Shown here: piece after piece, positions 34,351-43,260 of the stretch
Numbering within the stretch: position 1 is the first letter of the stretch
Layout: every line of letters starts with the position of its first letter
NCBI GenBank assembly: GCA_934394985.1
Contig: CAKRRF010000004.1
Coordinates: forward strand, 1 to 64,000
Origin: an uncultured Marvinbryantia sp.
GTDB taxonomy: Bacteria; Bacillota; Clostridia; Lachnospirales; Lachnospiraceae
Direction of reading: 5' to 3'
Length of the DNA: 64,000 nt
Program-made: the position numbers and the translations under genes
Notes under the pieces: generated by a model
What the model was told of the DNA's origin: nothing
The model's input: the letters and a program-made list of their open reading frames with translations, nothing else
The model's database searches: none

Positions 34351-34407
34351 TTTTCGCTGCGATCTTATCCCATAAACATCATATATCAAAATCTCCGATG
34401 AATCATA

Positions 34408-34620
34408 CATAATAAGATGCACAAATAATATGAAAGAAGATGAATATTGACAAAATGATAAAAATATGATATCTTAAATATGAGATCTCAATACGTTTTG
34501 GATGTCATGAGAGAAAGATACTTCAGAAGAAATAAAAAAAGTACAAAAGATAATCAAAGCATATATTTTATCCTATCAAAGTGCCGTGCACTATCAGAAT
34601 ATTCAACCTGTATTTGACAA
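34408..34620 (+). repeat. Orphan Rpn-type promoter and leader (relic, no gene follows)
   Basis: This stretch matches 59555-59735, which leads into the Rpn-family gene. Shared parts are ATAAGATGC, a promoter (TTGACA 34447-34452, 17-nt spacer, TATCTT 34470-34475), AGTACAAAAGATAAT, AAAGCATATATTT and GTGCACTATC. Here only AT-rich non-coding DNA follows up to 34800, so the coding part seems lost. Confidence 0.55.
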
Positions 34621-34803
34621 AAGATGTGCTTTACCAAAATGGATGATGCAAGACTGATAGATTAAATTTCACAATCTGATTCTTTTCATACATATTGATG
34701 GAAAGAAAAAAAGATTATCGTACGAATAGCATATATTGCACAAAAAAATAAAATAAAAACAGTGAATTATATCTAAAATAAACAAAATAATACAACAAAC
34801 CAC

Positions 34804-34832
34804 TTGAAAAAACAAACAGATTTCATTATAAT
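34804..34832 (+). promoter_or_regulatory. Promoter of the rhamnose mutarotase-like gene
   Basis: TTGAAA (34804-34809), a 17-nt spacer and TATAAT (34827-34832). Confidence 0.7.
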
Positions 34833-34868
34833 GAAATCATGCAAAAACAACGCAGGGGGAATGTTGTA

Positions 34869-35372
34869 ATGGAAAACGTAAAACATAAGAAAAAACAGGC
34901 ACGCAGAGTGGAAGAGGTCATTTATGTAGTGCCGGAAGAGAGAGAGGCTTATCTGGAGGCACATCTGAATCCATCAGAAAGAATTCGGCAGATCATGTGG
35001 ATGCATGGAATGAGAAAACAGTTTTATTTTTATTTGAATGAAATGATCCTTATGAGTTTTGAATATGTAGGAAAAGACTTTCAGAAAGATATGACTTTGA
35101 TGATGGAGCATCCAGAGATGCAGGATTTCCTGATTCCTACCAGAAGAAGAGATGTACCGGCAGATCAGTTGACTACCACGAACTGGTGGGCACCACTGCA
35201 GAGAATTGGAGGCATTCTTCTGGAAAGTCCGATGCCAGATGATGATATGGAAGAGATTGCACAGGAAGAATATTACCATGCGATGCTTGGTGGATATACA
35301 AAAAATGGAGATCATGAAGAAGTGGATCTCGCTTATGATGAAGATGACTGGAGCGAATCTGTTCACATTTGA
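34869..35372 (+). CDS. L-rhamnose mutarotase-like protein
   Basis: The 167-residue product contains a core (about 15-110) that follows the L-rhamnose mutarotase pattern: YVVPEEREAYLEAHLNP (His in the expected place), MWMHGMRKQFYFYLNEMIL, and WWAPLQ at the C-terminal end of the domain. RhaM enzymes interconvert alpha and beta anomers of rhamnose. The C-terminal ~55 residues are acidic and extra, since classical RhaM has about 104 residues. The start at 34869 is chosen because of GGGGGAA upstream; an in-frame ATG 30 nt earlier lacks a good site. No rhamnose genes are next to it, so the sugar is uncertain. Confidence 0.65.
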   Translation: MENVKHKKKQARRVEEVIYVVPEEREAYLEAHLNPSERIRQIMWMHGMRKQFYFYLNEMILMSFEYVGKDFQKDMTLMMEHPEMQDFLIPTRRRDVPADQLTTTNWWAPLQRIGGILLESPMPDDDMEEIAQEEYYHAMLGGYTKNGDHEEVDLAYDEDDWSESVHI

Positions 35373-35445
35373 GAAATGTGAAAGACGATTGTTAAAAATA
35401 TAGAGCGGATGACAATGGGGAGTTACGCAAAAAATGAATGACAGA

Positions 35446-35500
35446 GAGTTGCTGCAAATCAGATACAAAATATCTGAATGCAGTAACTCTCTTTTTACTC
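35446..35500 (+). terminator. Intrinsic terminator
   Basis: GAGTTGCTGCA/TGCAGTAACTC around an AT-rich inner stem, followed by TCTTTTT. Confidence 0.8.
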
Positions 35501-35596
35501 AGGGTATCTACACGGAAAAAACTGTGTTATAATGAATGAATAGATGTGCAGATAAAAAGAATCTGTGCACAGGTCGAAAATGTAAGGAGGAAAACG

Positions 35597-36625
35597 ATGA
35601 ATCAGGTTACATTAGGAAAAACAGGAATTACGGTACCTCAGAATGCTTTTGGTGCGCTGCCGATTCAGCGTGTCTGTCAGGATTATGCAGTAAAATTACT
35701 GCGCAGAGCTTATGAAGGAGGAATGCGTTTCTTCGATACAGCAAGGGCGTACAGTGACAGCGAGATAAAAGTGGGAGAAGCCTTTGACGGCATGAGAGAA
35801 AAAGTCTATATTGCCAGCAAGACTGCTGCAAAAACTCCGGAAGAATTCTGGAAGGATCTGGAAACTTCACTGAAAAATTTGCGCACAGATTATATTGATA
35901 TTTACCAGCTGCACTGTGTACCGCAGTGTTACCGCCCAGGAGATGGTACCGGCATGTATGAATGCCTGGTAAAGGCCAAAGAAGAGGGGAAAATCCGACA
36001 TATTGGAATCACAGCACACAAGCTGGGTGTGGCGGAAGAAATTATCGAAAGCGGACTTTATGAGACGTTACAGTATCCATTCAGCTATTTGTCATCCCAA
36101 AGAGAGATTGCTCTGGTCAGAGCCTGCAAAGAAAAAAATATGGGCTTTATTGCTATGAAAGGACTGGCAGGAGGTCTGATCAATCGCTCGGAAGCGGCTA
36201 TGGCCTATATGACTCAATATGACAATGTTCTTCCGATCTGGGGGATTCAGAAGGAGACAGAACTGGAAGAATGGCTGAGTTATATGGAAAATACGCCATC
36301 CATGACACCAGAGCTGACCGCATACATAAAAAAAGAACAAAAAGAACTGACAGGGGAATTCTGTCGAGGCTGTGGTTACTGTATGCCGTGCCCAGCAGGT
36401 ATTGAGATCAATACCTGTGCCAGAATGTCACTGATGCTTCGTCGTGCACCATCCCAGAACTGGCTGACACCACAGATGCAGGAAGAGATGCGCAAAATCG
36501 AGGGATGTCTGCATTGTGGCAAATGCAAAAAGAAGTGTCCATATGAACTGAACACTCCTGAATTATTAAAGAAAAATTATGAAGATTATAAAAAGGTGCT
36601 GGCAGGAGAAGTAAAGGTTCAGTAG
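35597..36625 (+). CDS. Aldo/keto reductase with C-terminal 4Fe-4S domain
   Basis: The 342-residue protein has an AKR barrel (about 1-255) with the catalytic tetrad elements FFDTARAYSDSE (Asp, Tyr), IASKT (Lys) and YQLHC (His). A ferredoxin-like C-terminal domain carries CRGCGYCMPCPAGI and a second GCLHCGKCKKKCPY cluster motif. Such Fe-S AKRs are common in anaerobes and are annotated as oxidoreductases of unknown substrate. The start at 35597 has AAGGAGG upstream; the frame upstream of it lacks a site. Its 3' end overlaps the convergent DUF2877 gene by 7 nt. Confidence 0.88.
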   Translation: MNQVTLGKTGITVPQNAFGALPIQRVCQDYAVKLLRRAYEGGMRFFDTARAYSDSEIKVGEAFDGMREKVYIASKTAAKTPEEFWKDLETSLKNLRTDYIDIYQLHCVPQCYRPGDGTGMYECLVKAKEEGKIRHIGITAHKLGVAEEIIESGLYETLQYPFSYLSSQREIALVRACKEKNMGFIAMKGLAGGLINRSEAAMAYMTQYDNVLPIWGIQKETELEEWLSYMENTPSMTPELTAYIKKEQKELTGEFCRGCGYCMPCPAGIEINTCARMSLMLRRAPSQNWLTPQMQEEMRKIEGCLHCGKCKKKCPYELNTPELLKKNYEDYKKVLAGEVKVQ

Positions 36626-37470
36626 AGCAATTCATGAACAAACAGAATGCCACTCAAAGAGTCCATGCCGGAAGAATGACCGATGGCTTCAAAACTTTGC
36701 AGTATCTCTTCTTCTGAAATGCAGTCGGCCAGATACTGGATGGCTTCACTGAAATAGCCATCCAGAGCACAGCATAGAAATGTGCGGCTGATGTCATTGG
36801 TTCGTGCCAGACAGTCAGGAAGAAGTTTTTGTAACCGTAAAAAAAGAGGGTGACTTGCAGCATTCCATAGCGGAAAGCCGGCAAGGATACCACATAAAAA
36901 GTCATCGCCACTTGGAGTCAGTCCTATTCCGATGCCGATCAGCCTGGAAAGGCAAATAGCGGCATCGGGGTAGGATTTTTTTGTAACCAGATCTCTGCAT
37001 TCATCCAGAATCGTTCTGACAGCAGGCAGAATCAAAAATTCAGGGTCAGGAACAGCGGAAATATTGCTGGTGAACAGATTGCGGAATCCTCCTGTATGAG
37101 AATGATCAATAGCCATCTGAATCAATTCGGCGTGGGCGGAAGGTAATGGAGTCCCAGGATGGACGGTCAGAACCTGACAGCCGGAAAAATGAAAACAATA
37201 TAACAAGTCAGCGGACTGAATGAAAAGCTTATCTTCTGACACAGAGACCGGATCATTTACCTGAATGTGCAGGGAAGAAAAATCTTCTTCGCTTAGATTG
37301 CAGATCATGCTTACGGGGGAAACTGGTGACCCACAGCTCTGCAAGGCGAATAACATGGTACCCATTCGTATATTAATTGTTTTTCGATATACAGAATGGA
37401 CAGTGCCTGTTTTGTTCAGAAAAAGTTGTTTCTGGATATAATCAGTTGATTTCAGGATGTTTATATTCAT
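36619..37470 (-). CDS. DUF2877 domain protein
   Basis: The 283-residue protein matches the DUF2877 family, with the signature IGIGLTPSGDDFLCGILAG (about 190-208) and a C-terminal GHSSGMDSLSG. Family members are often found with purine/allantoin or carbamate catabolism genes and no reaction is established that I know of. The start is placed at 37470 because the ATG overlaps the stop of the upstream acetyltransferase (ATGA), a sign of translational coupling; the longer frame would run far into that gene. No carbamoyltransferase genes are adjacent here. Confidence 0.75.
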   Translation of the reverse strand: MNINILKSTDYIQKQLFLNKTGTVHSVYRKTINIRMGTMLFALQSCGSPVSPVSMICNLSEEDFSSLHIQVNDPVSVSEDKLFIQSADLLYCFHFSGCQVLTVHPGTPLPSAHAELIQMAIDHSHTGGFRNLFTSNISAVPDPEFLILPAVRTILDECRDLVTKKSYPDAAICLSRLIGIGIGLTPSGDDFLCGILAGFPLWNAASHPLFLRLQKLLPDCLARTNDISRTFLCCALDGYFSEAIQYLADCISEEEILQSFEAIGHSSGMDSLSGILFVHELLY

Positions 37471-38042
37471 TTTCCCAGTTCTGGAAATGGCCGTATAGCA
37501 GGCTGGTTTTCCAGATGTTCTCCAATCATTTTTTCCATCCACACAATATCATACCAGCGGTGGAATTTGTAGCCACATTTGTGAAAATGCGCGGTGCGCT
37601 GGTAACCAAGATGTTCGTGAAAATGTACGCTGTCCTCGGTCAGGTATGGATCCTCTCCGATGGGAAAGGCAATGCAGGCATACAGATTCAAAATGCCCAT
37701 AGCGGCCAATGACTGCTCCAATGCATCATGGAGCTTTTGGCCAATGCCCATTCTCTTACAATTCTGATCCACATAGATAGATGTCTCAACTGCCCAGTCA
37801 TAAGCCTGGCGGCCATGCATAATCCCTACATAACAGTAACCGACGATTTGTCCATTTACTTCGGCAGCCAGATAAGGATATTTTTTTAAAGTTTCACGGA
37901 TGCGGTCTGCAAATTCTTCGACAGATGGGACATCATATTCAAAAGAGACTGCAGTATCCGTAATATATGGTGCATAGATAGCAAGCAATGCGGATGCATC
38001 AGCCGGGGTGGCGGTGCGGATGGTAATAGATGGTGTATTCAT
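37467..38042 (-). CDS. GNAT N-acetyltransferase (phosphinothricin acetyltransferase-like)
   Basis: This 191-residue acetyltransferase has IRTATPADASALLAIYAPYI at the N-terminus, the acetyl-CoA-binding RMGIGQKLH (Q/R-x-x-G-x-G/A) near residue 90, and HEHLGYQRTAHFHKCGYKF near the end. The order is that of the Pat/Bar/YncA group, which acetylates methionine sulfone-like or glutamate analogue amines. The start at 38042 has AGGAGA upstream. It is translationally coupled to the DUF2877 gene. The natural substrate is not known. Confidence 0.88.
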   Translation of the reverse strand: MNTPSITIRTATPADASALLAIYAPYITDTAVSFEYDVPSVEEFADRIRETLKKYPYLAAEVNGQIVGYCYVGIMHGRQAYDWAVETSIYVDQNCKRMGIGQKLHDALEQSLAAMGILNLYACIAFPIGEDPYLTEDSVHFHEHLGYQRTAHFHKCGYKFHRWYDIVWMEKMIGEHLENQPAIRPFPELGK

Positions 38043-38222
38043 GTGAAAGATTCTCCTAACTAATATGATATTCATTATAAACGGCAATAAAAAAATGTCA
38101 AATCAGATAAAAATTCTACGTTGGCAGATTTGGATGTTCTGTGCTATGATATATGGAAGAATGTAACAGCAAAATGTGTGAAAGCAGATGCTGTTTTAGA
38201 GAAAATGACAGGAGGATTTGAC

Positions 38223-38729
38223 ATGGCATTTCGAGAAATTAAACCGGAAGAACTGAATTTTAATCCATTTCAGAAAATAGGAAAGCAGTGGATGCTGATC
38301 ACAGCCGGAGATGAAAAAGGATATAATACCATGACGGCCAGCTGGGGCGGCGCCGGATATATGTGGGGAAAACCAGCAGTAACAGCTTATATTCGTCCAC
38401 AGAGATATACAAAAGAGTTTGTAGACAGAGAAGAAACATTTACACTGTCTTTTTACGGAGAAGAATATCGAGACACACTGAATCTCTTTGGTAAGGTCTC
38501 CGGAAAAGATCGGGATAAGATCAAAGAAGCCGGATTTACACCGTATTTCACAGATGGAACAGTTGCTTTTGAAGAAGCAGAAATCATTCTGGTCTGTCGC
38601 AAGATGTATGCAGATGAGATCAGGCCGGAAAAATTCATTGATAAACAGGCAGAAGAAAAATGGTATCCACAGAAGGATTATCACACGATGTATATTGCAG
38701 AGATTGAAAAAGTTCTGGTAAAAGAATAG
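38223..38729 (+). CDS. Flavin reductase-like FMN-binding protein
   Basis: The 168-residue protein has the FMN split-barrel fold of the flavin reductase family: KQWMLITAGDEKGYNTMTASW (family-type T-A-S-W near residues 34-39), then YIRPQRYTKEFV and FTLSFYG. It would bind FMN and reduce flavin or another small molecule with NAD(P)H. The frame extends 34 codons upstream, but ATG at 38223 has a perfect AGGAGG. The DegV gene starts 9 nt after its stop, so the two form an operon. Confidence 0.85.
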   Translation: MAFREIKPEELNFNPFQKIGKQWMLITAGDEKGYNTMTASWGGAGYMWGKPAVTAYIRPQRYTKEFVDREETFTLSFYGEEYRDTLNLFGKVSGKDRDKIKEAGFTPYFTDGTVAFEEAEIILVCRKMYADEIRPEKFIDKQAEEKWYPQKDYHTMYIAEIEKVLVKE

Positions 38730-38738
38730 GAGTTTTCA

Positions 38739-39587
38739 ATGGTTAAGATTATTTCAGACAGTACCTGTGATTTGTCACAGGAGTTGCTGGAAAAATACGA
38801 TATTTCAATTTTGCCGCTGCATATTTTACTTGGCGAGAAAGAATATTGTGACGGCGTGGACATTACACCAGATGAGATTTTTCAGTGGTCAGATGCACAA
38901 AAGACCACACCGAAGACGTCAGCTCCAGCGCTAGACATGGCGATGGAGATGCTGAAGCCTTTTGTAAAAGAAAAACAACCTGTAATTTGTTTTTCCATAT
39001 CAGAAGATATGTCTACTTCTGCTAATGTGATGCGTATGGCAGCCAGTGAACTGGAAGCAGAAGATCTGGTGACCGTGATAGATTCCGCCAGTCTGTCTAC
39101 CGGAATCGGTCTTCTGGTGCTTCACGCAGCAGAAATGGCACAGGCAGGGAAGACTGTGGAAGAGATTCAGACAGAGATCGAAGAACTGAAGTCAAAAGTG
39201 CGGGCAAGCTTTGTAGTAGATACACTGGTTTACCTGTACCGAGGCGGACGCTGCAGCGGGCTGGCTGCCATGTTCGGCAGCGCTCTGCATCTTCATCCAA
39301 TGATTGTGGTGGAAGAAGGCAAAATGCACAGCAGTAAAAAATATAGAGGAAAGCTTTCCAAAGTGATTCTGGACTATGCAAAAGATCTGAAAGAACAAAT
39401 GGAACAGGCAAGATCAGAACGAGTTTTCATCACCCATTCCGGCTGCAGCCCAGAAGTGGTGGAGAAGGTGCAAAGCTTTCTGGAGGAACTGCACATTTTT
39501 GATGAGATTCTGATTACCAGGGCCGGCGGTGTGATTTCCAGCCACTGCGGACCGGGCACCTTAGGGGTTTTGTTTATCGAAAAATAA
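38739..39587 (+). CDS. DegV family fatty acid-binding protein
   Basis: The 282-residue protein starts MVKIISDSTCDLSQELLE and has TPKTSAPA, SADSAS-like IDSASLSTG and the C-terminal HCGPGTLGVLF, all typical of DegV. DegV/FakB proteins bind fatty acids and present them to fatty acid kinase FakA for incorporation into phospholipids. No kinase gene is nearby. The ATG has AGGAG upstream. It lies 9 nt behind the flavin reductase-like gene. Oleate hydratase at 52 kb is another fatty acid-handling protein in the window but is not linked to it. Confidence 0.9.
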   Translation: MVKIISDSTCDLSQELLEKYDISILPLHILLGEKEYCDGVDITPDEIFQWSDAQKTTPKTSAPALDMAMEMLKPFVKEKQPVICFSISEDMSTSANVMRMAASELEAEDLVTVIDSASLSTGIGLLVLHAAEMAQAGKTVEEIQTEIEELKSKVRASFVVDTLVYLYRGGRCSGLAAMFGSALHLHPMIVVEEGKMHSSKKYRGKLSKVILDYAKDLKEQMEQARSERVFITHSGCSPEVVEKVQSFLEELHIFDEILITRAGGVISSHCGPGTLGVLFIEK

Positions 39588-39659
39588 ATACAAAACCAGA
39601 ACATAAGACATGTAATGGGTTTGCAAATAAAAAATTATGTATTGCAGGAGGATAAGAAA

Positions 39660-40055
39660 ATGGGGAAATTAATGGATTATTGTGATGGAGTACAGCATAT
39701 CGGTATCCCGACAGCGGACATGGCTGCTACCTGTAAGTTCTATGAGGAACTGGGATTTGAAAATGTACATCAGGCAGAATTTGGAGAGGAACCACAGCAT
39801 GTATGTTTTCTGAAGTTCCAGAATCTGGTTTTGGAATGCTACGATGAACCAAATCCGGCAGGACAGGCTGGTGCGATCAATCATTTCGCGATTAACTGTA
39901 CGGATATTGATGGCGCTTACAAGCTGGCACTGGAAAAAGGATATAAGATTGTCAGTGAAGAGATCGAAGCGCTGCCATTCTGGGAAAAAGGCATCCGTTT
40001 CTTTATTATTGAAGGACCAAATAAAGAAAGAGTAGAGATTGACCAGATTCTGTAA
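39660..40055 (+). CDS. VOC/glyoxalase family protein
   Basis: The 131-residue protein has two beta-alpha-beta-beta-beta half-units of the vicinal oxygen chelate fold: GVQHIGIPTADMAATCKFYE at the start (His ligand) and AINHFAINCTDIDGAYKLA in the middle (His), with EGPNKERVEI at the end (Glu). It may be a lactoylglutathione lyase, epimerase or dioxygenase-type enzyme; the substrate is not predictable. The start at 39660 is supported by GGAGG; the frame extends 15 codons further without a site. The aldose epimerase gene starts 30 nt downstream. Confidence 0.85.
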   Translation: MGKLMDYCDGVQHIGIPTADMAATCKFYEELGFENVHQAEFGEEPQHVCFLKFQNLVLECYDEPNPAGQAGAINHFAINCTDIDGAYKLALEKGYKIVSEEIEALPFWEKGIRFFIIEGPNKERVEIDQIL

Positions 40056-40085
40056 CAGAATCTGGATGAAAGCCGGGAGGATTTT

Positions 40086-40961
40086 ATGTATACCATTAAG
40101 AATGAAAAACTGAAAGTAGAAATCAAACAGCCGGGAGCAGAGCTGCATTCGATTCAGACGATGGATGGATGCGAATATCTCTGGCAGGGCATTCCGGAAG
40201 TGTGGGATGGACAGGCTCCGAACCTGTTCCCGTATATTGCAAGACTGACGAATGAGACCTATGTGTATGAGGGAAAAGAATATCACATGAAGATTCATGG
40301 ATTTATCAAGGACAGTGAACTGGCTGTGGAATGTGCTGATGAGAGCAGCATAACGTTCCGTTATGACAGTAATGAAGAAACACTGGCACAGTATCCATTC
40401 GCATTTTCTTATTTCCTGACTTATGAGCTGGATGGCAGTACATTGAAGATTACAAATAAAGTAGAGAATCATGATGAAAAAGCAATGTTTTTTGGCATTG
40501 GTGGTCATCCTGGATTCAATGTACCGCTGGAAGAAGGACTTTGCTTTGAAGATTATATTCTGGAATTCGGCAATCCGGCACATCCGACTCGTGTGGGATT
40601 TACGGAAGACTGTCATCTGAACGGACAGGATGAGTGGTATACAATGGAAGAAGAACGCAGAATACCACTTCATCATAATCTGTTTGACCAGGATGCAATT
40701 GTACTGAAAAATATGGATCGCAGCGTGACGCTTCGTTCCGATAAAGGTACCCGTGCAGTAAGGGTAAGTTTTCCACAGTATACCCATCTTGGATTCTGGC
40801 ATATGCCACATACAACTGCGCCATATGTCTGCATTGAGCCATGGAGCTCCCTGCCGTCCAGATATGGGATTGTGGAAGATCTGGCACAGCAGTCTGATCT
40901 GATTCGCCTGGAGGCAGAAAAGACCTATGAGAACCAGTGGAGTATCGAGATTATAGAATAA
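40086..40961 (+). CDS. Aldose 1-epimerase family protein
   Basis: The 291-residue protein follows the galactose mutarotase-like fold: GAELHSIQT at the start, HGFIKDSEL (catalytic-type His), GIGGHPGFNVPL (second His) and CIEPWSSLPSR (Glu). It converts alpha and beta anomers of an aldose or hexose-6-phosphate. The start has GGGAGG upstream. It forms a probable operon with the VOC gene and ends at a terminator. Confidence 0.9.
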   Translation: MYTIKNEKLKVEIKQPGAELHSIQTMDGCEYLWQGIPEVWDGQAPNLFPYIARLTNETYVYEGKEYHMKIHGFIKDSELAVECADESSITFRYDSNEETLAQYPFAFSYFLTYELDGSTLKITNKVENHDEKAMFFGIGGHPGFNVPLEEGLCFEDYILEFGNPAHPTRVGFTEDCHLNGQDEWYTMEEERRIPLHHNLFDQDAIVLKNMDRSVTLRSDKGTRAVRVSFPQYTHLGFWHMPHTTAPYVCIEPWSSLPSRYGIVEDLAQQSDLIRLEAEKTYENQWSIEIIE

Positions 40962-40965
40962 AATA

Positions 40966-41014
40966 AAAAAACGCCCATGCCGAATGCTCGACTTGAATTC
41001 AGCATGGGTATTTT
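40966..41014. terminator. Intrinsic terminator between convergent genes
   Basis: AAAACGCCCATGC and GCATGGGTATTTTG arms; T-tracts or A-tracts flank both sides. Confidence 0.75.
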
Positions 41015-41022
41015 GTTGTGAG

Positions 41023-43041
41023 TTATGGTTCTATCGCGGTAGCATGAAGAAAAATCTCCAGTAACAAACCTTCCCTGGAATGACCGATGCGATTTTCTTC
41101 TGTTCGAATCTCCACATGAGGATGCTCGCCCAGTCCCTGAAGGGCGGCACGTTTTTTCACTGCTCGCAGCAGGACTTCTTTTCCAAAAGAAATGGCATCT
41201 CCTGGTTCATCAAACAGATATTTTTCTCCATTTTCAAAAAGAGAATAGCCTTTGCAGGATCCACCATCATATTCAGCTTTGACAGTCAGATTACACCGGG
41301 TGACTTTGCGGCTGGTTACCGCACCCAGTGCATTGGCTACACCGGCGTATTCCGGGACAACTGCTTTTGTCTGGAGCAATGCGGCAACCCGTGGAAGAAA
41401 TATATGTACAGGGGCACCAACGCCGATCAGCGGCAATGGTGTGGACAGAGAAAGTGCTGCATCCCGACAGGTGTCATCCGGATGATCTACTGAAATTTTT
41501 GCCTGTTCATAAAAGCAGTCCAGCATAGGATTCAGGTAGTCATGCCGGAAAAAAGCTTTTTGTTTTGGATACTGCTGCTGGAGAATAATACGGCCCAGAT
41601 TCCGATACATACGTTGAATAACCAGTTCATAGACCAGATCCGGAATCTGTTCCAGCGGTTCTTTGATATTGGCAAAGAGACAGTGAAGGGCGGCATTTGC
41701 AGCGGCAGGATCATATTTTTGAAAATCTCCCTTCAGAATCATCATATCGGTTGGCGTCAGACCACTTTTCATCAGGACGCCATCCTGCTCCAGTCGCTCA
41801 ACAGGAAGAAAGTGGGGATCCATCCCCATTTTCTCAGAAAGATCCAGAGTAATCAAAGGCTTTTCCTTTAAGATCGCGCACAGGCGCTGCTCTTCTTCTG
41901 TGTATCCGGTTTTGTCGGAGATATCTTTTTGAAGAACATAAAATTCATGAATCCAGCGAGTGTGAAAACGGCGCAGGGCAGACAGTTTCTGGAGAGCAGG
42001 AAGTACATGATCGTACTGGGAAGCCAGAACTGAGATCGGAATCACCCGGACGGTATCCAGAAAAATGTGGTTATTTTCATAGCGCACAGCGGTATCACCG
42101 CCAAGTCCAAAGGTATCTACATACAGACCATTTACCATGGTTTTCCATTGTCCGATATGGATGCCATCCGCGGCCAGAACAGGTTCTTTGTCATGAATCA
42201 GTGCAATGTCCGTCGTGGTGCCACCCATGTCCACAATGATACCACTGGCTTCCATGGAAAGTTCACTGCCACCCACAACGCTGGCTGCAGGACCGCACAG
42301 TAATGTCTCTACCGGATAAGTTTTGGCCATTTCTTCGGACATTAAGGTGCCATCACTGCGAACAATGGAGAGCGGAATGTGGAGATGGCGTTCTTCCATA
42401 ACATGGTGTACCGCATCCATGAATTCAGAGATCAGCGGGATCAGGCGTGCATTCAGCATTGTTCCGGCACAGGTCTTTAGTATATCGATTTCATTGGAGA
42501 TATCATAAGCAATTGTGACAGGAATGCTCAAGGTATCTTTCAGAATTTGCCGGGCTCGTAGCTCAAACCTTCCCCCATTCGCTCTTGGATGTTTCTGAAC
42601 AATGCCAACGCAGTCACAGTCAGAAAAATATTCCGGTGCTTTCTTTCTCAGATCTTCCCAGTCCGGATCAAAAGCATCTGGAAACAGATTCTCTACTTTG
42701 GCATCCAGAATGATGAACTGTGTCAGATCACGAAAACCATAAGAAGCATAAATATCTTTTAAATGTTCCATCATTTTGGAGTCGAATCCAATCATCAGAA
42801 GCTTTGCCCTTGAGCCTTTGTTTTCCACACAGGCATTGGTAGCAAGTGTGGTGGACAGGGCGAGAAACTCTGCTTTTTTTACAAGCGACTGAGGCAAACA
42901 GTCCAGAGCATTGGCAATCCCAGTCTCCAGGTGTGATTTGGTAGTCAGTGCTTTGCCGGCTCCCAGAATCTCTTTTGTGTCAAGATCGTAAACGACGGCA
43001 TCCGTGCAGGTGCCGCCAGTATCAATTCCAATTCCAAGCAT
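41023..43041 (-). CDS. Hydantoinase/oxoprolinase family protein (ASKHA-type)
   Basis: The 672-residue protein begins LGIGIDTGGTCTDAVV, the phosphate-binding loop of hydantoinase A/5-oxoprolinase-like proteins, and has LSTTLATNACVENKG, LLCGPAASVVGG and IIVDMGGTTTDIALI as further ATP-site motifs. Related enzymes open lactam rings or activate ketones using ATP. No HyuB partner is nearby, so the reaction is unassigned. An alternative is an activator ATPase. The start has GGGAGGGG upstream. Confidence 0.85.
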   Translation of the reverse strand: MLGIGIDTGGTCTDAVVYDLDTKEILGAGKALTTKSHLETGIANALDCLPQSLVKKAEFLALSTTLATNACVENKGSRAKLLMIGFDSKMMEHLKDIYASYGFRDLTQFIILDAKVENLFPDAFDPDWEDLRKKAPEYFSDCDCVGIVQKHPRANGGRFELRARQILKDTLSIPVTIAYDISNEIDILKTCAGTMLNARLIPLISEFMDAVHHVMEERHLHIPLSIVRSDGTLMSEEMAKTYPVETLLCGPAASVVGGSELSMEASGIIVDMGGTTTDIALIHDKEPVLAADGIHIGQWKTMVNGLYVDTFGLGGDTAVRYENNHIFLDTVRVIPISVLASQYDHVLPALQKLSALRRFHTRWIHEFYVLQKDISDKTGYTEEEQRLCAILKEKPLITLDLSEKMGMDPHFLPVERLEQDGVLMKSGLTPTDMMILKGDFQKYDPAAANAALHCLFANIKEPLEQIPDLVYELVIQRMYRNLGRIILQQQYPKQKAFFRHDYLNPMLDCFYEQAKISVDHPDDTCRDAALSLSTPLPLIGVGAPVHIFLPRVAALLQTKAVVPEYAGVANALGAVTSRKVTRCNLTVKAEYDGGSCKGYSLFENGEKYLFDEPGDAISFGKEVLLRAVKKRAALQGLGEHPHVEIRTEENRIGHSREGLLLEIFLHATAIEP

Positions 43042-43260
43042 AATAAACCCCTCCCATTATCGTTACTGCTATTGTACCATAAATGAGGTCTATATGGACA
43101 AAATACATCCCCCAATGGGGCTTGCGGTAGATATTTCTTTCTGATAAAATATTCAAAACTTAGTGTCTGCGGAGTGAATACGGCACAGAGAAGCTAAAAA
43201 TAAGATGACTGTTCAGCTGCCATCGGTGAAGGTACTGAACAGATACGAAAGAGGTATGAT

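Noticed and set aside
39669-40811. Minus-strand frame of 380 codons
   Set aside because: It lies opposite the VOC and aldose epimerase genes, which have clear family motifs and ribosome binding sites; its own product resembles no family.
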